A stretch of DNA of 64,000 nt from Tyto alba. Its lineage: Eukaryota; Chordata; Aves; Strigiformes; Tytonidae. Positions 36,498-49,701 of the stretch are shown here, piece by piece (within the stretch, counting starts at the first letter, position 1; the number at the start of each line of letters is the position of its first letter). The stretch is taken from assembly GCF_018691265.1 (NCBI RefSeq), contig NW_024881321.1, positions 14,511,387 to 14,575,386 on the forward strand, written 5' to 3'. A model generated the notes under the pieces. The model did no database searches and was not told the origin of the DNA. It saw only the letters and a list, made by a program, of their open reading frames with translations. A program made the translations under genes and the position numbers.

Positions 36498-39131
36498 GTA
36501 TTAAAGTATCAGATTTATGAAATTTCTCTGGGAGAAAAGTATCAAATTCTGGTTTTCCATAAAATAATTTCAATGTGAAATGTCTAAATTGAATATTGCT
36601 CAAAGTAGTCTTTTCAAATTAGTGTATGTTCAAAGCTTATTTCCCAATAACGTATTTCCTTCATGATTATTGTTCAAGATGGTAGTCTTATGTCAAGACT
36701 TGCCGAAGAAATGTCATTAATGAACCTTATCATCACAGTATTATGATATTGAAGGCTGATTCCAGACAAAATATCTTATTGGAAGAAGATGCTGTTGCTA
36801 AGCTGCAACAATGAAAAGGCTAAATAAATTTTTTCTTAATCACAGTGATCATGGAGATGGGAGAGAACAAAGGGGAAAGACATACAATGAAGAAAATGAA
36901 GAAATAAATTATCAACTGAGAGAATATTAAACACCTGCATTTCTTTCCATAGATGCTGCATAAACTCACTGGGTTGGAATATGTTTTCAGCTACACTTAG
37001 ATAAGTCAGGAAAAATTATGCTGAAGTCAACAGCTACCTACATAAGAAAATGGTGTAAGGCCCACTGTGTCTGCAGACACAATTCTGTAAATCCAGTATC
37101 TGTATGTTTTGTAAGCAGAGGAACCTTACTGTGTTTCTATTCCAATGAAACTGTCTGGAGGTGCTTCAAAACAAAACAAGAACACCCGTTCCTAGTTCTT
37201 TGAAGTAGTCCTTTGAACCTTCCCAATCAGCCAGCAACAACATGGTACAGGCATGCTATTGTCCTGTTTTGCAATGAAAAAACTGTATATGGGTTAGAAA
37301 AGGAGAATGAGGTAAATTTATACAATGAGAATGAAGATATTTCAAACACAGGTAGAATAAAATGGCAAAAAGTAACATCATTTTGGAAGTAAGATAGGAG
37401 GGAGCAAAGAAATATATTATCATGACGATCTTAAACATAGTAGGTTTGGGGTTTTTGACAACATTTTACTGTCAGACATTCTACATCAAATTCTTACTTC
37501 CCTGGATAATATTTTTGAATTCTCCATAGCTTACATTGTAGAATTTCCTAAAAAAAGAGCTTTCACATTAAGCAAATTTTCATATATGCACACACATATA
37601 CATATATATTTATATATGTTTGAACTAAAACACAATCACACTGTTCTTCTCTATGTTAGTATACTCAATTTATGTTAAAGTGGAATGACTAGACATCAAG
37701 GATAGTTTAACTGATTTCTGGACCACAGAAGAATAAGAATATAATTGCATAGAAACAATCTGTCCTATAAAAGAGCTTTCAACTAATTTTATGGGAGATG
37801 AAGTGCAAAGTATAGCTTACCTATGCCAGACAGTACTCCAAGGCTCTGGTGTCTCTGTGTGAAGATCCAATGTATCTGCCCTGTCTCTCACCTTCACAGC
37901 ACAGTATACAACACCACAGAGGCCCTGGTAACATCTTAAGTAAACAAACCTATTGCTTTCCAAATTCTTAGCACAGACAAAGTGGGCAGGTTTGTTCCAA
38001 TGAGTGAATATTCACACAGTGTGTGTTCTGTTTCTTCTTTTCCTGGCATATGTAATTGGCTCCACACTACATGAAGACACCTTCTCTCCTCTTATCCTCT
38101 ACTAGGAAAAACAACATCTCTTGCCACAAAGATGTTTGGATACCGCAGTGTGATTCAGTCACTTAAGCTCATGCTTCCAATGAAACTGTAGATACTATAA
38201 TTGACACTTCGGAAAGTCAGATTTCCACCAATCCTGTGTCATCATAGTCATACAGAAATCCTGGATACTGTAGGATGTCTCAGCTGGCATCAGAGGCTCA
38301 TGTCTGAAAACTAATCCAAAACCTTAGAACTCGTTTCTTCTAGTCAACTGTGAGACAATACAGCTTGTTACTCTCAATTGGCTTTTTCTAACATTAGAAC
38401 ATCTGCTGCAATTGAGAGAAGATGCTGAGTTCTGGCCTTATCTGTTTACAAAATGACCTGTCTTGAACAGCTGTATATCACTTTTCTTTTCTCATTTCCC
38501 TCACAGTTGCTGTGATTTGCCACCTATAGGCTACAGGCTGTTTTGTCTGAATTTCATTTGTGTTAATTGACTTATTTTTTCCAGATTAATGATTTTTACA
38601 TTTGAAGGCTGGGCATGGTGAGTGTTATATTCATTATGGTGTATTAACTGTACTCTGAAGAATAGATGTGAAGACCAAATACCAAATTCATTCTTCCTGC
38701 CAAGATGCACGACTAGTTTGCACACAGTGTACATTTTGAAGGAAACTTATGATAATTCCATAAATAGGTGATTATTAATAAAGACAGACAGTTATAGTTA
38801 AACAGGCATTTGACAGAATTTTCACACCGTAACCATGCACTTCGTATACTGTAATCATGCACTTATGAATGAATAGTCATTGATCAACTAATTTAACTTC
38901 ACATAGTCTGTTGTGTCCAGGTTTACCATGTAAAGACAGATACTTTGAGTAGAATTAATTTGTCTGTGATATTAGTCTTTAAAAGATACTATCTGACGCC
39001 TCAAATGAATCATGTAAATCCACAGTTAGCATGTAAAGATGGATTCAAGCATCCATAGCTGCTTCTGAAGATCATTTATGCTCCAATGGTATTTTCTGCA
39101 AGGTGAAAAAAGTAGTTCCTCAGGAACTCCC
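36498..39131. other. AT-rich non-coding DNA
   Basis: About 2.6 kb, nothing recognised. A short TA/CA-rich stretch lies at 37588-37620. The 37800-38520 part is less AT-rich but has no supported reading frame. Confidence 0.5.
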
Positions 39132-39721
39132 TGTGCTGATTTTGGCTGGGATAGGGTTAATTTTCTTCATAGTAGCCAGTATGGGGTTGTGGTTTGGATT
39201 TGCGCTGAGAACAGTGCTGATGATACAGGGATGTTTTAGTTACTGCTGAGCAGTGCTTACACAAAGTCAAGGCCTTTTCTGCTCCTCACACCACCCCACC
39301 AGTGAGTAGGCTGGAGGCGCACAAGAGGTTGGGAGAGGACACAGATGGGATGGCTGACCCCAACTGACCAAAGATATATCCCATGCCATATGATGCTCAG
39401 TATTAAAAATCTGGGGGAAGAAGAAGGAAAGGAGGACATTTGGAGTGATGGCATTTGTCTTCCCAAGTAACCATTGCATGTGATGTAGCCCTGCTTTCTT
39501 GGAGATGGATGAGCACCTGCCTGCCAGTGTGGGAAGGGGTGAATGAATTCCTGGATTTGCTTTGCTTGTGTGCAGGTTTTGCTTTACCTGTTAAACTGTC
39601 TTTACCTCAACTCATGAGATCTCTCCCTTATATATTTCTGATTCTCTTCCCCATCCCACTGTGGGGGTGTGAGCAAATGTCTGTGTGGGGCTGAGATGAT
39701 GGCTAGAGTTAAATCATAACA
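39132..39721 (+). mobile_element. Solo LTR, TguLTR5-like (ERVL-like)
   Basis: A 590-bp LTR starting tgtgctgattttggctggg and ending gttaaatcataaca. It closely follows my memory of the songbird LTR family TguLTR5: 'gggatagggttaattttctt', 'tcaaggccttttctgctcc', 'gatggcatttgtcttcccaa', 'cctgttaaactgtcttta'. It is flanked by ctccc (39127-39131) and gtccc (39722-39726), a 5-bp duplication with one mismatch. The TATA region is eroded to tattaaaa (39401-39408). Relative LTRs are at 30378, 45955 and 53513. Confidence 0.87.
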
Positions 39722-39948
39722 GTCCCTTAGCTGTGGAAGAGCCCTCCTGTTATATATTCCACATTCGTTACTGCACTGTAGCTCAAATTTTTGTCCTGGG
39801 TTGAGTGGGTGGTGGAGTTTTTTGGTGGCAGGGGAGGGGGCTATCGGGGCGGCCCCCTGTGAGAAGCTTCTCGAAGCTCCCCCAGCTCCACGTCAGCTCC
39901 ACTTCTGTTTGGGAAATTGAGCCAATCAGCTGCGCCTCTGCGATAACG

Positions 39949-39956
39949 TATTTAAG
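39949..39956 (+). promoter_or_regulatory. LTR CCAAT/TATA-type promoter
   Basis: tatttaag preceded 23 bp upstream by ccaat (39922-39926). The same arrangement is visible as tatttaag in the 9176 copy near 9338. Confidence 0.6.
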
Positions 39957-40670
39957 AAGGGATGTGGTGACGGGCAGTCGGACTTGTGAGGAGGAGTTGC
40001 TGCAGCTGCATGAACACCAAGGTCAGTGGAGGAACGGAGGAAGAAAGGATGGGGGAGGTGTGCCGGAGCAGAGACCCTCCTGTATCCTGTGGTGAGACGG
40101 CAGGGCGGCCCCCCCCCGCCACCCATGAAGATCTACGGTGGAGCAGACATTGATTTACAGCCTGTTGTTCCTGCTCAGATGATCAAGGTTTTGTGCCCGA
40201 AGAAGGACGAGTTCTCATGGGAAAAGGTAGCCCCGCTGCTGTAATTCAGTGCTGGGAGGATTGCGGCACGTGGGGGAGTCCCACGCCGGAGCAGCTCAGG
40301 AAGGGCTGCAGCCGTGGGAGAGAATCCAGTCGGAGGAAGTTAGTGCCCCATGACGGAGCAGTGTGGGGAACGCTGCGGCCCATGGGAGGAATTCAAGTCG
40401 GAGAAAGTTTGTGGAGGACTGTCTCCTGTGAGAGGGGGACCACGATGGAGCAGGGGGTAACAAGTTTTGGACACTCCCCTCACCGAAGATGAAGGAAGTG
40501 GCAGCGCTGACTGCACCCCCCATTCCCTGCCCCTGCACCACTGGGGGAGGAGGTAGAGATATCGGGAGCAGAACTGAGCCCGGGAAGAAGGGAGGGTTGG
40601 GGGGAAGGTGTTCTCAAGATGTGGCAATGCTTCTCACTGTCTTACTCTGTTATGTGTTGGTAGTGTCTGT

Positions 40671-40676
40671 AATAAA
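40671..40676 (+). terminator. LTR poly(A) signal
   Basis: aataaa followed by a T-rich stretch from about 40687 (ttctttttttcttcc), the expected GU/U-rich downstream element. Also intact in the 57762 copy (minus strand, 57950-57955), mutated in the 9176 copy. Confidence 0.7.
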
Positions 40677-40869
40677 TGTATGTTCTTTTTTTCTTCCCCT
40701 AACGAGTCTGCCTTTTGCTCGTGATCATAAAAGGGGGATTTTCCCCCATCCCAGTCCTATCTTGAACCCCAAGCCTGGCTCTCTGTCCCTTCTCATTGCC
40801 GGAGGGGAAGGGAGAGAGAGGTGCTGCATTGTGGTTGGCTGCCAATCAGGCCTAAACCACGACAATTTT

Positions 40870-43800
40870 AAAGCTTTACATGCTTTAGATGGCTTTAATA
40901 TGAAAAGGCTTTAAAAACTTTATACTGTCCTTAATATGCTTCTGAATAATTTTCTAATAGCTTTTAACAATTCTAATGCAAATTCTGTACCTTAAAACAC
41001 AAAAAAGAGTTGAAGTTGAATTGAAAGAAATCACTGCCTCAAGGGCAATGAAACTGAACTTGTAATTATTGACGGAATTGCATATTTTAAATGACCTAGA
41101 AATCTGTATAACTAAAGTTCCACACTTCAGGGCAAACTATTACATAAACAACATGCATAATAAGATATGTATTGGTAGTTATATGTTTAAGAAGGTCTTC
41201 ATACTGATTTTTAGGTTATTTAATTCAAGGACATAATTAGTCTCATAGTACGTCTGTGCAGACTTAGAGAACCTTTACAGTATGCTTGTATGAACAGAAG
41301 GAAATGAAAGAGAAAGGTAAATAAAACACCAATTTTTTTCTAAAGGAGTTTTTATAGTTTTCTCTGCTCTACCTTGACAGAAATTTTTTTTTTGTTTTGT
41401 TTTTTTCCCTATGCAATGGTTGTTCCTATAATATACTGCCTCTTTTACTTTTTATTCTAATTCACGGTCCAAATATTGTTCAGTGAAGTCAATGAAAAAA
41501 CCCTTTGTGATTTCAGCAAGTACTACACAAGGCCATTTAAACATGAAACACAAGTTTAAAGGGAAAAAAAGAAAATCTTCAGTTTTTATACTTTGATGGT
41601 TCATGACTTAAAATTTTTACTTTAAAAATTAAGAAACACAGAGAAAAGTGAAAGAAAATGTTTTTCTAAGGTTCAGACACAATTTTTCTTTTTACTGGAA
41701 ACTTAAAAATTCTTTGTGATGGTCTTAAAAAGCCAAAGTCCCCTCCAGATTTTATTTTACAACATGATATTTGTTAATGGCAACAATAAAGTTGTTGGGT
41801 TTTATTCTCTTTTTCTTTCTGAACTCAAGGGTATATAAAAGCTAAGAAGCCTTTCCCATGTATCCTGTCAGAGAGCTATGCCTTCCTTATGTCCTTTGGA
41901 AACTTCTGAGTGCTCTGACTTACAGTTTCACGGTGGTAGAGGAATTATGAATCCAAGAAGTCCTTGCAAGAATATGTGTATCAAGATCATCAGGAGGAAT
42001 GAATGAACAAGGAAACTGCCAAACCTAGAATATATTTACTTCTTAACTCTACAGAATAAAACTCACAATCTCTTGAAAAAATTGTTTACATACATAATCA
42101 AGCACTTTGTCAATAATAAAATTTATATTACCATTCATAAAATAATCCTTATTCCAAGAATGAAAAGAGCTGTAATTATGAACACTAGAAACTTTCTGCA
42201 ATATTCCCAAAATTGGATTAAGCATCTTGAGTTTTTTCTCATCTAATGCTGTTTTTTTCTGAAGTCATAAAAAAAAATAATGCTTTATGCAGTGGTAGTC
42301 AATGTATGAAATGTGACTTTTTGAGGGTCTGTGTCATCTTTTACGGATCTGTGTCTATAATTAAAAAAAATATATTTTCAAGTGGTTTAAATTTGCCCTT
42401 CCACCAAGAACTTTGTAGGACTCAATAATCAAAGCAGCTTAAAGAATACTCTTCTAGAAAACGTATAGATAAAAATCTGTAATGCTGTGATCACCTTTGT
42501 AGATATTGTTATGCCTTCAAATAGCTTTTTTTCCTACTTTCTTAGATATTCAGTCTCAACTATTTGGTTCTCAATATGAAGATGACTGCATACTACATAA
42601 TCTTTATATGTCAGAAACATACTTCTGTATCGTATTCAGCTTTAGCCTATTTTTGCTTTTGCGGTCTTCAAGTCTTCTACAGCACAATCTGTTAGCTGGT
42701 ATGGTTTCTTCCCCTTCAGTTTCCTTCTTATTGGAAATCTATGATGCATATCTGTAATTAGTTGATGTTACAAGAGAACTATCTGCCTGCTTCAGTCACA
42801 GGTATATGCAGTAAGATCAGATCACTCAGTATTTCTACAACAAGAAACAGTATCTTAGAAAATACATTAATCTACTTCAGTAAACTTCAGATTCACTCAC
42901 ATTTTCATGGCTAATCAACCAATACACTATGTAATAATGATTCACACATAGCTTATGTGTATGTATCACTACATGGTAGGTATGCCTCATGTACATTACA
43001 TTACAGCAGAATTTTGTCTTTCAGTTTTCTTCTTACCAGAAGAAAATAAATCAGACCTCAATTCCATTAAATCAAAAACACTTTTGCCCTCCAAGTACTG
43101 GGTCCTGATTAAAGCTTAATATTCTTCTAGTGCATTACCAGCAATGTCTCTGGGCTGACCTTTCTGATTATTCTTAATGCTCAGCATTTTTAACTATCTG
43201 TGTTATTAGCCCTGATGTTAATCACTGAAACTGAGAAAACTGATGTAGGTTCCTGCTTTCTGGTCTATTGGCTGCCTTAGTCCTAGGTTCTTTTAATAAC
43301 ACATCACTATTTTAAGACTCTGAAACTTCACAACATTGTAATGTGTTACTAAAAAATAAAATAAAATGAAATAAAATAAATAAAATAAATAAAATAAAAT
43401 AAAATAAAATAATAAAAAAAAATAAATAAAATAAAAATTTACTACTGATCATTGGGAAACCAGGTCAAGAGATGACCCTGAAAACTTACTATGTCATTTC
43501 CAAAACTACTGTTATTATCAATGGTGACTCAAAAGTGGTTCCCACTCAACTGTAGTCTACTTAGAAACATATAGGTATGATTTATGTATCAGTTTCAGTC
43601 TGGCATTCATCCAGTTAACAGCACTGAGACATCTTTTCTACATTTGGAATGACTTCATGACACTCTCTGAAAGGAGTGACTTTACAATTTTCTCCTGCTG
43701 GACCTGATGCTTCCTTCAGTGCCACTTGATGTTTTTGTATTTCTTTGCATATGTCATCAAAACACTTTATCAGTCACTATTTTAGATTATTTTTAAATAT

Positions 43801-45949
43801 AGGTCTACCTATATTCATTTAAGTGCAGCTTATGATTATTACCTGTTGTTTGATTTTCTGCTGACATGCTGACACATGGTTTCTAAATTATCAGGAGGTA
43901 GATTATCAATACTTTGAATGACACATGTGAAGGATTATAATTACTCATCATGACTAAATAACACAACTAAAATCCAGATCTGGATTTTACAAACCTCCAT
44001 CATATGGTATATGATTTGAAATTGCAGTAGTATCAACATATGTAGAAGGCAGAGCTGCATCTTCTAATTCCATAACAGTGTAAAAATTATTTAACACTGT
44101 ATCCTGCTTAGGAACACAGTATCTCAATACCGACGTTCAACATCTCCCACTGATATTATGAAACCAGGAAGATCATCAACTCTGCTAGTCTTTCTGATGT
44201 ACCCATGAAATATTTTCCACTCATTCCAACTTTAGTCAGTAGTTAATTACACTACGAAGCATGATTGACTATATTGTTTCTATATTGAGAGAGCTCCATT
44301 AACTTTCAGTAAGACAGATGATCAATTTTAAGAGCCTGCTGCTTACACGCAGAGTCCTTCCTGCTGTGCCCCAATTTATTTGCAGGACATTTTTGTTACT
44401 GTACTCACCAGGATGTGTTTTATGGCCTCATTCTTCTTTTTTTTGTATATGGTTAATGTTAATATAGAAGTAAACATGCAATACATATGAGAATGTCCTT
44501 ATGGGATACTCGTACATATTTTAATAAAAAGTAAGAATTTTTATTCTCATACAGAGTTAAGCAGAATTTCACTGTAACAATCTTGGAAGAGACTTTTATC
44601 AATTTCTGCATTTTGTTGAGATTATATATAACTGAATCACTGAATGCTTCAGTATTTGTGGTGTCCTCAGTTTGTTGTCAGAATGAAGTTACGTATCTCA
44701 GATCACAAAATGGTGCTTAAACACCAGGCTTAGGTGTTTTTGAAGTATTAAATTAATTATTTTTAGTTAGGAAATTTATCTGAATTTCCTAAATTTTAGT
44801 TGAAAGTTGGTAAAACTGTCCAAGTTTCCTTTAATTATTTGTCTGTGAAAGAAAAACCCTAAGAAAAGAACAGATGGAAAGTATCAGTGATGAGTTTTAT
44901 CGGTCCTGGAAAATCAAAGATTACATTTAAATTTTAAGAGGTGAGTACTTCTTATGTCCCACGTATACCACATTTGTTATTTCCTTTTTACATGTCAAGA
45001 GGGAACTTAGGTGCCTACTGTCCATCTTTGCCTCAGTACTCTGGTAGAAAGGAAATTGAAGTGCAGCAGCACAAGAGACAGAAAATTAAGTGAATGATGA
45101 TATATTCAACTAGTTTCCATGGTCTACATAGTCATGACAGCAGAACTGTAGACAACACCAGTCAACCATTCCTACCCTGCAGTTAGAAGTAAATCAACTA
45201 AGACTTTGTATTCCAGATTTTTCAGATATCTCAGTTTCAGATTTTCCCTGAATGTTGTTTTGTCCTTGGGAACTTTAATTTTCTGATGTTTTACTATTTA
45301 GAGGATTATTTTCTATGTCATCTTTCTTTATCATTTTTGGGAGGAAGCCGTATTTGTCCCTTACTTTCTGCATCTGTTCAGAGCCATAAACACCTCATAG
45401 ATAGGAGAAACTCCATTAAAGATTATTGTATTTTGCAGCCACATTTAATCATTATTCATAAATAATGACATTGTATCTACAAAACTTCAACTGTTTCAAT
45501 CTTTTGTAACATAACTTAAGTGCTCCAGAATATCTGCTCATATTTTTATTTCATGATGTTCTTCACAACTCACAAATTGTTCTATTTCCATTGTTAGTAT
45601 AATTTATTTGTCTGGGTCTAGACCTGGTGTTGATTGGGCTTACAACTGGTCGCAATTTAATTGTAATGTACAATATCCTGTAATTTAATAGTACTAGTTT
45701 GTAGTACTAAATATTTGAATTGAGTTCTGAATTTGGCTCTTCATATAAGAGTTTTAGTATTTTCCATTATATCATGTAGATTATGGATAGCTTGGACTTG
45801 AAACAATGCCTTTAAAATCATACTGCTCTGCTAAAAAAAATTTTAATTCTGAATGGCATACATGTAAGTCTCTAAAATGTAAGTTATGTCATCTGTATTA
45901 AAGTACCTGTCTCCATTTACTAGAAGAATATCCTAGGCAGTTCTTTTAA
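40870..45949. other. AT-rich non-coding DNA
   Basis: About 5.1 kb without a recognised gene, element or RNA. A long (AAAAT)n tract at 43351-43437 is listed separately. Confidence 0.5.
43351..43437. repeat. (TAAAA)n microsatellite, imperfect
   Basis: About 87 bp of TAAAA and TAAA units in mixed phase. Confidence 0.95.
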
Positions 45950-45954
45950 ACCAG

Positions 45955-46565
45955 TGTTGTGGTTTGAGCCTGGTTGGCAACCAACCACCACAGCCGGTCA
46001 CCCTCCCTTCCCCCTCCCCACCTGGGAATGGGGGAGGGAATGAGACGGGTGAAGGGAGACTCGCAGGCTGAGATAGGAACAGTTTAATAATGGCAATAAA
46101 ACAAGAACAATAATGATGATAGGGAAAAAAAAAAAAAAAAAAAAAAGAAATCTATAAACAGACAATGTACAACGTAATTGCTCACCATCCACTGACCAGT
46201 ATCCAGCCCGTTCCCAGCTAGTGACCTCGAGATACCAAGATCCCGCAATCGCAATCCCAGAAGCGAGAGAGCTCCTTCCCAACCACACCTCCTGTATATA
46301 GTGAGCATGACGTTCCATGATATGGAATATTTAATTGGCCAGTTAGGGTCTGGTGCTCTGTCCGTGCTCCCTCCCTGCTCCCTGTGCCCTTGCGCACGGG
46401 CAGAACATGGGGAGTCGGAGAGTCCTTGAAGTCTCGGTAGCAGCTGAAAATATCAGTGTGCTATCAGCATTCTTCTCATACCAAACCCAAAGCTAAATCC
46501 AAAACACAGCACTCATCTAGTCCCTGAAAAGGAATATTAACTCTATTTCAGCCCAAACCAGGACA
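45955..46565 (-). mobile_element. Solo LTR, TguLTR5-related (ERVL-like), - strand
   Basis: A 611-bp LTR on the minus strand. It starts (at 46565) tgtcctggtttgggctg and ends (at 45955) aaccacaaca. It is flanked by accag (45950-45954) and actag (46566-46570), a 5-bp duplication with one mismatch. On the minus strand a TATA box (tatata, near 46291-46298) is followed about 210 bp later by the poly(A) signal attaaa (46083-46088). A 22-bp A run at 46125-46146 has expanded inside it. It shares its 3' end with the LTRs at 57762 and 39792 and its layout with the one at 53513. Confidence 0.87.
46125..46146. repeat. Poly(A) tract inside LTR
   Basis: 22-bp A run inside the minus-strand LTR; it reads as poly(T) in the LTR sense and sits just before the poly(A) signal region. 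Confidence 0.92.
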
Positions 46566-46570
46566 ACTAG

Positions 46571-47399
46571 ATAATATTTAGACACCCAAGGTTGGTGTGC
46601 TGAGGTGAATTGGGCCACAAATTCTACAAGACCTCCAAAATTGCCTGCTTGAATTAAGTTTTATTTGTTCTAATGTTTCAGTCTTTTTTCCTTTTCATTT
46701 AAAAAATGTATATATGAAATTGATTTATCCCTTCAAGTGCAATGCTTTCAAATCTTCTTTAGTACTATCTGATTGTAACTCAGTTCATATATATATGTAT
46801 GTAAGCATTTATAAATATACATAAATATTTCTACATATATGTATAGAAATATCTATCAGTCAACTTTCTGTTTAGCAATTTCAGTTGCCTTTACAAAAAT
46901 AAATATCTTTCCTTATATCTCTTGCCAACATCTTTTTAATTTCTAGGGAGCTCCAGCTAGTGACCATTTTGGCAGCATCATGATTTTCAGTTTTTACTTT
47001 TTTTCTCTTCTTCTGCTTGTAAATTAATTTCCTGTTCCTTCCTTCCTTCTCAGGCAGCAATTTCTGAGGCATATGAGTCACAGATTAGTTTTATCTTGGG
47101 TTTTCAGCGTAACAGCAAGGATTTGAAACATTCAGTCATTAAACAGAAGAACTTAGAAAGGAGCAAGAGAGGATCTAGGGGATCATGATAATTTAGCTTG
47201 AATGTCCCTTGTACATGCATATAGCAAGAAAGCAGCAGTTTCAAAAGACAATTCAGGATATGAGTGTCATTAGTGTCTGAACTGCTCTCTGGTGATATCC
47301 ATCTCTCTTATTTTTGGTGACTAAATGGAAATCCTAGGAAGATCAGCAAGTACATAGGTGTCTATAGTTTGCTACTGTGAATAGTTTCATATTTTTCAG
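46571..47399. other. AT-rich non-coding DNA
   Basis: About 830 bp, nothing recognised except TA-rich microsatellite-like sequence at about 46783-46855. Confidence 0.5.
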
Positions 47400-47824
47400 C
47401 TAAAATGATCAAAGGGCTGGAGAACCTGCCCTATGGGGAAAGTCTGAATGAGTTAGGTCATTTGTCCCTGAAGAAAGTTCAGGGGGAACCTCATCACAGT
47501 ATTCTAGTATTTAAAAGGTGACTAAAAAGAGGACGGAGGTTTTATCTTCTCAAGGAGTCACAGAGAATGCAAGGGATTACTGGTACAAGTTGCACCACAA
47601 AATGTTTTATCTTTAAATAAGAATTATTTTACAGTGAGAACAACCTTCAACTGGAACAACTTCCCCAGGGGTGTGACAGAGTCTCCATCACTGTAAGTTT
47701 TCAATATGTGATTGGACAGTGTGCTAGAAAATCTCAGCTAAGTTCCCTTTCCCACAAAAGGTTGGAGCAGATGATCTTTCGAGCTCCCTTCTAACCTGGG
47801 CTATTCTATGATTCTGTGATTCTG
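47400..47824 (+). mobile_element. Old CR1 LINE 3' end, + strand
   Basis: Diverged CR1 3' end. The end of ORF2 is legible ('aaaatgatcaaagggctgga', 'ctgccctatggggaaag', the counterpart of RMI.GLE.LPYEERL), and 'aacttccccagggg' marks the 3' UTR. The element finishes with 'ggttggagcagatgatc' and ctattctatgattctgtgattctg. More substitutions and indels than in the copies at 7205, 26098 and 54089, so probably an older subfamily. Confidence 0.9.
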
Positions 47825-48422
47825 CGTTTAGCTTATACATTAGATTGAACAAATAAATTCAGCTAATGTTCCGAGAGGTATTGTGCTCTGCCAAAAAACT
47901 TGAAGGTTCAGCTACCAATACAAAATTCAGGCATAGTCCTCCTTTCAGGAAGATTCTCAGGATTGCTTAGGGTTTTTTTTCTGTACAAGGGTTTATGCCT
48001 GATAGCATAATCAGACAAGATCCACTTTCTCCTCCCATGTCCCCTGGACTTTTCCTATGTAATGCTGTCAAAGAAAAACAAAAAGTAAGGCTCAGAAAGA
48101 AGATGAAGCATCTCATATCTGAACTTGAAAGAAATCCAGACCCATACTTACATGTTATAACTAATAGAAAATATTTTTTGGAGGTTTTCAGTTTCAAAAA
48201 ATAGTGGGAAAAGGGGTGATAAAATGGTATAGAAATTCACAGATATGAATATGAAAAAGGCCTCAAAATATTATAAAAACAGTCATATCCACCTTTATTC
48301 AAGAAGTTTATTAATATATTTAGTGCTCCAGCTCTGCTTTCAGCTGAGAGGATTACATGATAATGCAACTCATACAAGTAGCATTTTACCTAGAGTACAT
48401 TAAATGTATATTCTTGCTTTCT

Positions 48423-48425
<3 letters not shown>

Positions 48426-48461
<36 letters not shown>
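48426..48461. repeat. Poly(T) tract, 36 bp
   Basis: Longest pure homopolymer noticed in the window. It lies about 260 bp from an A-rich tract of opposite sense. Confidence 0.95.
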
Positions 48462-48464
<3 letters not shown>

Positions 48465-48723
48465 TAAAATGATGTATTGACACACAAAATGTTTTTGAGA
48501 TGAAAAGTAGTACTTTTCAAATAGGTTTTTGGTATTGTTAACTTGCTCTGTGGATAAACTTTTATATGTAATGACTTATCTTCAAATTATAACATTTTAG
48601 CAGGGTAGTGGAGAAGGGGGAAATGGAGAAGGTAGTGGAGTATGGAGGAGGAAGAATAGAGAATTGAAGTATGAAAACTGTTATTATGGATTAGACTTGC
48701 TTTCCTTGAAATAAATGTTCTAC

Positions 48724-48776
48724 AAAAAAAAAAAAAAAAAAAAAAAAAAAAACAAAACAAAAAAAAAAAACACACA
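48724..48776. repeat. Poly(A) tract with CAAAA units
   Basis: 29 A, then CAAAACAA units and a further A run, ending cacac. Confidence 0.93.
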
Positions 48777-49667
48777 ACCCTCTTATGAAAATCCTTTATA
48801 AACACAAAGCAAAAGTTGTTAATGTTTTGACCTGGGACTTTGACAGACATAGAAACAAATAGGAAGGGAACAATTGGTAAAAGAAGACATTATAAAAGTC
48901 AGTGTTATCAGCTTACCAGAAATCTGAATGTTGACAAGTTTATTATAAACATCAAGGCAAAAGAAGGCCTTAGGTAGACATTTGAAGGAGGATAATAAGA
49001 CAGTTCCTTCTAAGTTTAAGTAAATAACAAGAGAACTCTAATAGATTCTTATTTTATAATTTGACTAGTAGATGATGGAGGCTGGCCATGATCAGCCAAC
49101 TGAGAGCAGGAGGTGAAATCTCAGTAGTAGATGGTATGTGGTATAAGAATTTTGAAGAGGTACGAAACTGAAACTATATTTTTATTACACATCACAAAAC
49201 AGATAAGGGGAAATAGTGTAGAGAGGAATAATATACTCAATGAAAAAGATTTGGAAAAAAGATTTTTAAAAAACATAAGAATAGTGTCCTTCTGTATTAA
49301 ACAAGACTAGAGAAAATTTTTGTTTCACAAGATCAGAAACTGGGTGATACTCTGACTTCACAGGTAAATGGTAGAGCTGGATATAAAAACATCTTCTTGT
49401 GCCATGAAAGCTTGAAGTTTCAATTGTGTTCCTGTTCTGTCCTGAATAGCGACAAACCTACTGCTGGCTGAAATTATCTTCATGAATGACAAATAGTCTG
49501 AACCCTGCTATTTTGGAAGAATGAAACTATTCATGATTTTGAAGAAAAGGACTGAAATAAATGTTGATATGCTTCATTTCAAACATTGAATATCAAAATG
49601 CTATATTCCAAGATTTATATTTTGTCCCAAATCAGCATTTTCATTTTAAAATTCAACTGATACTCAG

Positions 49668-49670
<3 letters not shown>

Positions 49671-49698
<28 letters not shown>
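49671..49698. repeat. Poly(A) tract, 28 bp
   Basis: Uninterrupted run of 28 A. Confidence 0.95.

Positions 49699-49701
<3 letters not shown>

Larger units (their letters stand above)
39792..40864 (+). mobile_element. Solo LTR, family A (ERVL-like), about 1.07 kb
   Basis: An LTR of 1073 bp starting tgtcctgggttgagtggg and ending aaaccacgaca, flanked by perfect atttt duplications (39787-39791 and 40865-40869). It has a CCAAT box at 39922-39926, a TATA-like tatttaag at 39949-39956, and a poly(A) signal aataaa at 40671-40676. If those signals are the real ones, R spans about 700 bp, far longer than usual. The middle is GC-rich (dense cg and ggg), which produces long antisense open frames. It is homologous to the copies at 9176 and 57762. 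No internal proviral genes flank it. Confidence 0.9.

Noticed and set aside
39132..40864. Possible single provirus bounded by two LTRs
   Set aside because: The two LTRs belong to different families, have separate target duplications and only 70 bp between them, with no gag, pol or env.
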